Below are positions 53,621 through 64,000 of a stretch of 64,000 bases of DNA, piece after piece. The notes beneath the pieces were generated by a model. It was not told where the DNA came from. It did no database searches and worked only from the letters and a program-made list of their open reading frames with translations. The number at the start of each line of letters is the position of its first letter. Positions within the stretch are counted from its first letter, which is position 1. The DNA lies in NCBI RefSeq assembly GCF_021155765.1, contig NC_060112.1:18228001-18292000 (forward strand), in the 5' to 3' direction. This DNA comes from Diprion similis (taxonomy: Eukaryota > Arthropoda > Insecta > Hymenoptera > Diprionidae). The position numbers and the translations under genes were made by a program.

Positions 53621-56600
53621 TTGGACCAGGGTGTTTTTTATCACACGCGCATGAAAAGTAAGGCTTTTCACTTGTTCACTTGTTATAAAAGCTATCGTGT
53701 GTGACCAGGGTCCGAAAGTTGGCGATCGCGACTCGTGTGATTGCCAACTTTCTTCCCTTGTCGCAGAATATACTGTCTTCCATTCGACGTGGAGAAAAGT
53801 CACGGGGTGGCCTTTCCATTGATTCGTAAGTGTCTGCGCGTTACAAGTCGTCCGTGAGATCTGTGTGTTTGCCTGTTTGCGTGTGTTTATTATAGGCGAC
53901 TTGGAAGGCGGGGAGTAAGGAGAGGAGAACTTCCGGTGCGCTTTCGCGTTCCTCTAGAGAGTGCTTTGATGTCGAGCATGACTGAACCGTAAGCAGCGAG
54001 AACGTAGCGAATCTGAGTGCACACTCGATGTCGAAATTGTGCACATCGAGAGTAAAGAATAATCAACGGGTCGGCTAGCGAGTGCGGGACAATTCGCAAT
54101 TCGACGGGCTGAACGGAGCATTGAGGGTGAAATTGGTTCCGAGATTAGCGCTTGAGGCCTGCCTCTCTGTGTCCTCGATTATTGTCAAATTCGACTTTCA
54201 ATTTATCGCGGACCGTTATTCAGTTCTGCACCATCGAAATAGCTGGCGATTTATATTTTATGCGGTGGGCTAAGCGGAACTCTTCGAACCCAGAGATTGT
54301 GTCCTTAAACACGTATATTCCTTGGCGAAAATGGACATTTTACGTGCATGCAGATAAGCGGTAGCGCCGCTGCAGCTTTAGAGGAAAACTTCTGGCTACT
54401 GCATTCAACGTTCGCCATTTTGCACTGTACCTCTGCTGTTATATACCATAGATGTATACCATAGACGTTTAAAGTTTACGCCTTCAGATATTATACATCA
54501 TAGATCTTTCAACTCTCTCGTTTTCATGGTTCGACGCGGCGTCAGCTGTTGCTGTAATTTTCTCACATCTCTCGGTTGCTTTTCGCGCAAGCTTTTTCAG
54601 TGGAAATTCGCACTCACGAGGTCCGGAAACACCGTTTTTTTACGGGCGGGTGAGATTTGCCGGGTTTGGATAGTCGGAAGTTAGTTTAAGCGAACTTCGG
54701 ACTCGTGCGTTTAATTCGCGATTACATAGGTAATCAGATATTACACGATTGCCAACTAGTTAAATAATTCGACGTGATTTCACACACCACTCGTCGAAGC
54801 GTCGAGTAATCAGCGGGACTTAATACGGTAAGCAATTTACCTTATCTTCGTTCATATTCGCAAACTGTCTTGAGGGGTGAAGTTAATCGAGCCTTCGGGC
54901 TTTAATACCATCGTACAAGAATTTATCGAACAATATTCCAAGCTCAATAGTAACACATATAACAACATTGTTCAGAAATTGAGCGCAAAGGTCTTAGAGA
55001 CGTTGAATCCAGCGTTGCACGTAATTGCAATTCTCGAATACGGAATGTGGCGACTTTGTGCATACGAGCGAAATCGTAAAGAGACGAGTTGTGTGCCGAA
55101 AAACCAGACTTACTTACCTTATTCCCTTCGCAATGGTCGGTATTCCTCCATTTGGCGTGCGAAGTCGGGGTCCGTTGATCTTAATTATCGCCCCGTTTCC
55201 CATTTCCTCGTCTTTAGCGTTATTACAAATTGCCGGCGACGAGTTCAACATCGATCGATAAGAGTTTGGCTGCGGTTATGCTTTGCGAAAATCATCCGCG
55301 CCTTAATTATCTCACCGAGAATTATCAATCTGGAATTCGCGTTCGGATTGCCGCGATTTGGAAGAACGGAATGCTTAGGCTTTAAAGTAGCTTTAATACG
55401 TCGACGTGTAACGACCCTATCAAGTTCGCAAAGCTCGTACAACATGTACAATATAACCAAGCGATAGTCCTGTTATAGAAACGAGTTTTAAAATGAGGCT
55501 CGCCAGAAAGCGAAAAAGCGGTTTATCCCCAAGGCGAGAACAACACGCCGCGTTAACGATTTCTGAATAACTCATCAACCATGGTTACGCAGACCTTTAT
55601 GAACCGGTAATTCGGATAGATTATATAACAGGCATTCACCGCTCTATCGGTGCACCAGATTTTATTTTTCCCCATTTATTTTCAAGCGCTTTCCCACCCT
55701 GATATAGTGCGAGTGAGTGGATGGGTGCAAGTTAGATATATATTATAAAGCTCAGAGTTCTGATAGAAAACTCTCTCAAACACTTTCAGCGTTTGCATAA
55801 ACGACGTGCATAAAAACAAATGATTCGAAAGGCAAAAACTGCACCCGGAGGTATGCAGGATGCACTCAGGTCGCAGGTATTCACCGGCTGCTCCCGCGTT
55901 TACTCGACGAGAACGTTACTTTGACTTTTGACGGAAACGAGCATCGATCGACCCTCTGCAGCCCGACACGGGTTAAAGAGCTCGCCGTGTGTCGTAGGGT
56001 GAAAAGGTTTCCCCCACCGGAAGGGGTTAAATAAAAATGGCAGTGCGGCACGTCGCGTCGCGAAAAGACGCCGTTCTCATTCGTAACTTCCCGCGCCCCG
56101 GGCCATCAGCATCCTCATTTATCATTAATGGAATTTTCACGAGAACCCGAGTCTCGGATGAGAGAACCGCATCCAGTAGCCCCTTTCTGCTCTTGATATC
56201 TCCAAAAGCAGGGACTATTCCCAGGCGGTTGCCCGTGATCAACGTCGCCCTCTAATCCTCGCCCTGCTGCTACACCTTCTACGCATAGCCCAAACTTTCC
56301 GGCCAAAGAGCGCGAAATGGACTAGGAAACGTGACTGAGGGTGTCTGGATTTCCCAGGCTTCAAGTGCCGAGATACTCGTACCTACTTTTGTCGATGTAC
56401 AGCCGCGAGTTCACTTCTGCACTGCCAAACACCTCCGAGGATAGGCAACGACGACTATCTGATATTAATTGAATTCTCAATTATGGATATGCATCTGCGC
56501 GAGTCTTCTATACACACAAGGGATTTTTAATTTTGTTGAAACAATTGTAACCGATAGCGACCGTGTGCTTAGTTGCGTTTTACATTTTTTTCCTCACAAA

Positions 56601-59600
56601 CTCTTGTAACTTACAAATATTCAAACATTTTCAAACAACCATGTTTTTTTTTAAATATTCTCAAAAGTTTCATTCTTTAGTCAGATCATTTTGAGATTCG
56701 TTCCATGATCCAGCATTTTTTTTTTTTTTTATTCTTGCATCCCGAAAAATTATGTTTAACATTTTGATAATTTGATTTCGAGAAATCGAGTTCTACGATA
56801 CATTCAATGATTCATTTTTCAATTTTTTCAAAGCACTTTGGTTACTTTCACCCATTAAAATTCCTTCCAATTGGAGGAAAAATTTCAAGCATTCAATTCA
56901 TCTCTTACACAATGACACAAAGTCTCTTGCATTTTTATGATATCCAGTACGATGCTATATTGTAGGCTTACTGTGTTCACGCCACAAACTATAAACTAGC
57001 TATATTGGATGACGCTTTGGGCCGGTAACTTTGTTTACGTCAAACGACTCCTTTCGTAGTTAAACCTAGACTAAACTACTTGCCATTCTACGCCTGTTCA
57101 AATTTGTGAGCAAGAATTCACAACATTAGGATTGATCACAGAGAACGAATTCTGTTATTTCTATTAGATTGCAGAGATCTATTCCGATTTAAACTACATG
57201 TCATATGTGTTGTTTTCATCCCCATTATTATTCTCACACCAGTCACCATTGTATATTTGAAAATGGTGAAGCAATGCAGATGTTACATGATTCTGTATTC
57301 TTTTTTCAGTCTAAATGACAGTTTACAGGTGCTCTAAATTTTTCTTGTATCATAAGGGTTGGTGCTGGTAACTTTTTCTCCGCTGTCAACCATAATTCTG
57401 CGTTGAAGAAATATTCAGGTCTCAGAGCTTGCGAAAATGAATTTATGAAGTCTGCGCCGTGTTTAAAGCGTCGGCTGAGTTTGGCATTATTTCACCGCAT
57501 ACGAGTTTCATTCACACGTTTTCCAGACGTCCAGAATTCTGCTATTACACTATAAAATAAGCAAAGATTTATCTCAAGTTTTTAAATCCCATCATCGATC
57601 TCAGTGAATAATGTGAATATCCAAGCATCAAGAAAACGGGGGAAAATTCCTTTCTTATGTTAGCTGATACAATTGATCTTCGTCATTTTCTGGGTTATTG
57701 AACCTGCACGGCGTAGATTTCGCCGTGTTACAAGGGCGTCGAGCGGTGACTGGATGGCGTTTTGATTCGTTCGATGTATAGTCGCGATGCCATTGTGTGA
57801 AGTTTGGCGTTATCTGATTTACGCTGATACACTCCTGGCGGTGGTTTTTTCAAGCGAATGAAAACACGGCTATTCTACCCGCAGGTATAGGGAGGGAGAT
57901 ATGTACACATACTATATATATATAAATTCGTAGACTGATATCACACCCTTCGAAAGACACATAGTATGAGTAAAACGAATTGTACACACACCATTGTGAA
58001 ATATTTCGTACGACGCGAATTCGATGAACAGTTTGAATGTTGGTTTTTATTGCCAAACCTGCCGAATGGCGTTCGATTTTTAATCTGCGGAATGAGAAAG
58101 TAAGGAGGAAGATTTTCGCGAAGATCCGTGCAAAACTTTCTCTGCAAGCTCTAAAATGCTCTCTAGCTTGGAATCTCTTTAAAATGAGGAAAAACCTTTA
58201 GCTTTTTGTCACGCAACGGTTATGCAACAGCCGAAGAACGGTGTCATTTAACGCGTGTCATTGCGCAACAGGCCACGCTGAAATGCTTGTACATATGTGT
58301 GCAGCCATCTATGCATGGATCGTTAATTAAGCCCGGTGTGGAATTGGCAATATATGTATTATGTCCACGACGTATCGGCTAACGGCACAGCCGCGCTTCA
58401 TCGCACAATATACACGGTTGTATACACGCCACGTACTTGTCATAATTGAAAAGCCAACCGAGATACTAATCGATCGTTAATCGGGCTCCGACACCTGCTA
58501 TACTCTCTGAAAAATCTGTTCTCTTCTGTGGAATTACCAGTCAAAGTATGCAATTTGGCAACGAATTTTTAGGTTTAAATTCAGAGAAATGTTTCAAGAC
58601 TTTACTCTGCTTACGTATAAACAAACTTTTAAGGGTACCTTATTTTTCGCTGTTTCCAAAGTCAACGGATTGCAAAAAAACAAATTACCCCCGGGGACAA
58701 ACTAAACTCGGCACTGTGATAAACCTGCTCCATACTTTCTATACTGGGAGATTTTCCATGTATGTACATCGTATGGGTTTGGAAACACGTGTGGGTACTC
58801 GGAGTTTATGCTGAGGAAAACAGTGCGGGAGAAACGCAAGCCGCAAATACGGCGGGATTTCCTATCAAATAGAATCTTGCGCGGGAATACTAATGCCGTC
58901 TTCCACTGTCAGACTCAGTGTGTACAAGCGACTGCAAACTCCGCAGTTCCAATATCGGCAACATTTGTTGTTGCTGTTTCGCTAATAGGTACTCTGAATA
59001 CCTATCGAATATCTTTTCCAAATAATCGACTCGGAAGGATTCTCTTATCTCTGAAGCTGCGTTCGATCGATCTTAGCTGGATGAGGGAAGCGGTGAGTTG
59101 TTTAAATTTTTAAAAGATTTTGATTAAGTTCAGTTTTATGCTTCGTGATAATTTTATCATGGCGTAAAAACGCGTGATAAAAATCTCCTTTAAAGTTTTT
59201 TTTACCGCAATATGTGTATAATAAGCGTCTGTTTGCGAAGCTGACTCTTTGACAAGATAACCGGAGTGATTATACAAAAATAAAGTGAAGCCATGGGGAA
59301 AATCGATTGAGGGATTAGGATGTTAAGTACAGACACCTGAACCGCAGGGTTAGGGGTGGTTATTCAGGGCTGCGAGGCTTAGCAGGGTTGACCAGGCTCC
59401 AAGAGGCGACAACACACAGCTTTCGTCAGCAGCGGAAGTAATTCGCTTTGCGAATCATCTAACGAAGCGGTAGACATTCTGGAAGGGATGTAGATACGCG
59501 GTGTCTCCTTGGTTTATTTAACCACAGCTCTTCGCCCCCCTGTGTCTCTGCACATCTCTGACTGTCCAGATGAATCCAGTCTACATCAGTCTGTGTCTTT

Positions 59601-62600
59601 CCACCCTGCACTCACCGAGACAAACAACTGTTGGTACGGGTGGTACTAAATTCGTGGTTAAATTTAGGGGGGATAGTCATTTTTAAGGCGGTTAAAAAGT
59701 AACCCTTGAAATTCCTTTACCACTTTCACAATTGCTTCGTGTATTATGTCTAGTACATAATTAACGTTTTTAGAATTGTCGTAAGAAAATTTGACTGTCA
59801 TTGGTCTGATTTGGAGGAGGGAATATTATTCGCGAATAGGAAACGTCGATCCCAAGAGGGTGTACGTAACTGACAAATCTGATAGCAGATGTCAAGTATC
59901 GATGTATGCCGAATTCTTGCCAAGTGTTTGAGGTTCGTGAATACCAAGGCGAATCACCTGCAGGCAACACATCGATTGGACCAGCCGGCAGCAGAGAATG
60001 CCTGATTACGTGCCGAAGGCGGCTCTTGGGAAGTTTGAAACTTGAAGTGCAGGACGAAGATGGATCACTGGCCGAGTGATCAGACTTCTTTAAAGTAGGT
60101 ACTCGTCTTGGAAAGATTCCTGGCCATTCGAACCTCCGTTGCTTGACCCTTGACGGTTGCTGCTTCGCTGCGGTGAGCAACGTACCTTACAAGTCCGGTG
60201 AAAGCCAGAAGTATCGATTGCCAAACGAAGGATGTTTAGTTGAAGCTCCTCCGGAGAGGAGAGCTAATAGAAGCGGGCACGTCTTGAAAGTGTAACACCG
60301 CTCGGCGGTGATTTATAGCCAGGACCAATAATGAATTAACGCGAAGGATCGAGTGCGATGGTCCCGGGTCGCGGGAGGAAGTTGCGCAGGTGTTTCATCA
60401 CGATTATGTAATTATCAAATTAGAAACCCCCGTTAAACTTTCCCATTTTAATCCCAACATGTCTAAACAAAAGTGTTTATATAATAACCGCGTAGAAATT
60501 AACGCCACGTAAATCTAGCCGCTAAGCCAATGCAACGTCTGAACCAGGGTGAAGCTGGTAAATGCGACCACCTACTTCTCTCCGCGGCCGTCGAGTAAAA
60601 AGTTGTAAACTGCAAGTGTTTAATCAAAAGTTTGTTAGATAAATGCAAATGACGATGAAATCGGTTCCCCGTTTTTCCAGAGATCATTTAGCCAGGTACG
60701 ATTTAAATCGTTTTCTCATGCATTCGGTTCCGGATTTTTTCAGGCCTGCAATTTCCTCCCCTCTAGCATTGCGTTCTTCACTCATGATCGCGCATAATGA
60801 ATAAGGTTCTTTAATCAAGCGTCCCGCGGTCTATCGATCCTCCTTCATGAAAAAAAAACGATGCACACGATGTGATGCGAAATTGACTGAGCTCGATGGT
60901 GGAAAATAATGCTCGGATAACCATGTCAGGCGAATCTCGTTCCACGAGAGAATGGATTAGGTAAAAATAGCGGCGTGCTTCTTACCTACCGCCATCAGGC
61001 GAGGTGTCTGTTCGCTGATGCGAGAGTCTCTCGTGCGCCGGTGAACCTCGTTCAAGCTTGCAGCCGCCCTCCTTCCTAGATTTGGATAAATGAAAACCCA
61101 ATGTTTGGGAGAAACGAGGGTGTATCCTCAGGGGTACAAAACCCTCGCCGGCCATTTTGGTGCTCACGGAGTAAATTCGACCGTCTGTAAGCGAGCCGCG
61201 TTAAACGCTCGACTAGTTCCTGCAAGATCCACAGCTCGCACTGTATCTAATTTAGAGTATACATCGCGTCTGAATAACTGCGAACAATAACGCTGCTTGT
61301 CTATCATACTAATGTGTTCATGTATATACTACTCGGCGAATCACGCCAAATGGGGTATAAACGTTTACTGCGAAACCTAGCTTCGCCGGTTCGCCATCTT
61401 CGCTAGATGAAAAAACCACCCTAATCTAGCGGCCGGTTTTTCCCCTCCGCATTATTATAACGAGCTGTCAACTTGAACACTTGAAACTTGGGAAACTACG
61501 AGACGCGAATAAATCAACTTGCAAAATTCAAAAAGCTGGTATTTTATTATTCCTCAGTGTATGTACTGTCAATCGAACTTAGCTTCAGCGGAATAATGGT
61601 TCGCTTGGAAGATATTCTGAAACCCGAAACAAGGCGCAAAGATAGTCTCGAATCATGTGGAAATGTAGAAGCGCGGCCGAAGTGGAGTGCCAGGATGGCT
61701 CCCGGAGGAAGGGGGAGTGAAAGCGAACGGGGGATGCAGAACTCTCGAGATCTATCCACCCTTCGGATTACGACGATTTCTCGGAAGCCACCGCTTGAAA
61801 ACATTATACGCCTACCCAGTTACGTAGGTACCTACACGTTCGCCCAGTTTGCCAAAACTTATTAAACTCCCTTCCAGATGATTTTGATGCTCCTCGCCAG
61901 GCTTTATTCTATCTTTGCAGGGAAAATGAAACCTGCAAGCTCTTATAATCAGTTAGGTATGACAAGCTACATGACGGATATATACCGAAAAAACTGAGCA
62001 CCGATCGTCATTCGTAGTCAGTTCATTATTCGTCAATTTGTCCCCAATCCAATACTCAATCTATCCTATACTGGAAATCAAACTGAATAAAATTTAATCT
62101 TCATACAGATCAATCTCTGAACGAAAAAATAAAATCTCACTCGATTCCAATATCGGTATTCGCCGGAGTATCAACGATAGATAGCACTGATCGAATATCT
62201 TATTATATCCGCGTGAAAATTGACCAAATATTTTCTCCAACACCGTAACATATTCGGGTTTTAAGAATTTGAATGAGCGAATGCGCATCAATTATTCACA
62301 ATATTACACGCATCGCTCTATCTGTATAACTGTTTACTTCGCTTATGCGTCATTCACCACCTACGCTGTGCATATTTGTATAAAATTTTTTTACTGTCTC
62401 GTCTCACCGCCGTTTCTTCATTCATCCACTTTTCCAAACATCAAACTCAGCTCCTTACGTGGAGGCAGAAACTGTGTATGTACGTAAGAACCAAGTCTCA
62501 AGGCATATCTACCTATATAACAGGTGGGTCTGTAACATCTATATGATAAATGGAATCAGGTAGGTATTCGTAGGTATTGCCTCACTGATTTCTTCTCCTC

Positions 62601-64000
62601 AGTGCGATCATTTTTGATTTTACACACACGCTACGTGTGTATAATTTTGGTGAATAACCGTTTTCATAACCGTACTAAACTCGGGCACTCTTCTTAAGAT
62701 CCAATAACCATCCGAGCTGCAGAGTTATTTTGTAAAGTAGCGAAAAGTAGTAAAAGTTTCGTTTCATCGGTACTTTATACATTGTGTTACACACGGGTAG
62801 CCGGAGAATTTAAGCGGACCCCTTTTTGCCCTGTAATAAAGAAAATAAGACCCCGTGTTATTTCCCCAAGGTTTCCCGTATTCTTTTTCTTTTTTTCTTT
62901 TCCATATTTTCTCTTTCACCCAGGGAAGAAAGACGAGACGTTCGTAACTTTCGAGTCAGACACACAGCGATCGAATGACCTGCGCCGTAAATTTTCTGAG
63001 CTTTGTATAAGTAGGCTTTGCAATAAAAGCGTTCGATCGGAGCGAAGTTTTCCTCCCTTATTTTTCTCCAAGTACTTCGAGCACGTGAAAGGCGGGAGGA
63101 CACCTTGTATCGTTATGCACCTATAAACTTATCGAACGGGTTGCGGAAAAGCTGATAATATCGAAAATAAACTGACGGGGGTGGCCGGGGAAGGCGGGGC
63201 GCACGTGCGGCTAGACAAAAGGGTCACACACGGGGCTGCTTGACGAGGAGAAGAACAAACGCCGTTGGCGGGGGCTGCCAGAGATCCGTCAGAGAATGAG
63301 CAGCGAAAGGCGCTAACAATCCTTTGAGAGCATCTCGACCGTGCGTCCGTGTCTCTCCCGCCTCACACCCTGCTTTGAGGGCGCAGCAAGCAACCCTTGC
63401 CGTGCAGTCTGGCGGTCGCATGGTTCACCGCCTCGTAAAAAAGGCTCGCCGATGTGCGGCACACATTGTTTTTCATTCCGTATGCATGATATGGCACAGA
63501 ATATACCTGATTACCCATCACAGCCAGTGAACCGGCGCTTCGCTTATGGCACTCCCGCATCGCCAGCTCTAACGCTTCGATACGTCGTTAGCGGCGTACG
63601 CCTTGTTAACTTACCTACCCGATAATGATCAGCGGAGAAATGCACCCGATCATCCCGCCACGCGTGGCTGCCGAGAGAAAAGGCTTCCCGGAAATTGACG
63701 TTTTCGAAATCGCATATATTTCACAGTGAAAATCTAAAATTAGGCGATTTTGGTCGACTATTTTTAGCCTCCTACTTTACCTACCGACAACACTTCTTTT
63801 TTTAGTCTCTTCGTTTTATCGGAGATCGATGCCTCAGTAGGAGAAAAAATTTCACCAAGCTTCGAAGTTTGCCGCACATTTTCGGTGTGCAACTTCTCGA
63901 TTTTCCAAGACCACGGCTGCGATCTGAAATTTCAGTGAAAATTATTCATCCCCTCCGTTATGAACGGTCTAAGCTTTTTGGAGCTTTTTGGATATTTAAG
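53621..64000. other. GC-richer tail of the window, no gene recognised
   Basis: Open frames are more frequent because base composition is richer in GC, but none carries a motif I know. The longest (54877-55467, 196 codons) has no ATG near its start. An exon-shaped piece at 58989-59092 (AATAG| to GCG|GTGAGT) is weak. A two-copy 13-base tandem (TATACCATAGA-G) lies at 54442-54467. A CpG-rich stretch at about 63180-63620 could be promoter-like. Confidence 0.4.

Noticed and set aside
58989-59092. Exon-shaped segment with a good donor
   Set aside because: The acceptor is weak, the length breaks phase, and the peptide has no recognisable character.
59770-60180. 136-codon frame on the - strand
   Set aside because: No ATG start, no domain, composition typical of chance reading of GC-richer DNA.

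Overview
The window is nuclear DNA of an insect. It is AT-rich, its genes are split by GT-AG introns, and it encodes the two secreted ferritin subunits of insects lying head to head. The gene complement and the low density of recognisable transposons fit Hymenoptera, but the sequence alone does not prove the order. Nothing prokaryotic, viral or CRISPR-like was seen.

Layout. 1-3010 (+): 3' part of a YY1/Pleiohomeotic Polycomb DNA-binding factor. 5993-7798 (+): zinc transporter ZIP9 (SLC39A9 family). 8367-8843 (-): a CCDC115/Vma22-type V-ATPase assembly factor, tail to tail with ZIP9. 10738-15226 (-): secreted ferritin heavy chain, with a textbook iron-responsive element upstream of its start codon. 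16579-17543 (+): secreted ferritin light chain, transcribed divergently from the same short promoter region. 18662-22698 (+): LRRC40-type leucine-rich repeat protein. 38163-42631 (+): core alpha-1,3-fucosyltransferase (FucTA type). I rebuilt these six intron-containing or complete gene models by joining exons at GT-AG sites so that frame, family motifs and protein length agree; the YY1 model lacks its 5' exons.

The 15 kb between LRRC40 and the fucosyltransferase and the 21 kb after it hold no gene I can name. They contain GC-rich stretches, two isolated exon-shaped segments (35913-36008 and 47592-47726), a degenerate ATCCGGAT repeat, two candidate miniature inverted-repeat elements, a perfect GAAA-loop hairpin and a weak retroelement relic.

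How the genes fit together. ZIP9 (zinc), CCDC115 (V-ATPase assembly, hence acidification-dependent metal release) and the two ferritin chains (iron storage and export) form a 12 kb run of genes connected with metal handling. Only the ferritin pair clearly shares regulation. Other regulatory points are a dense cluster of YY1/PHO core sites inside the YY1-family gene itself and the iron-responsive element confined to the heavy chain. I found no evidence of a wholly undescribed system; the most interesting items are regulatory.
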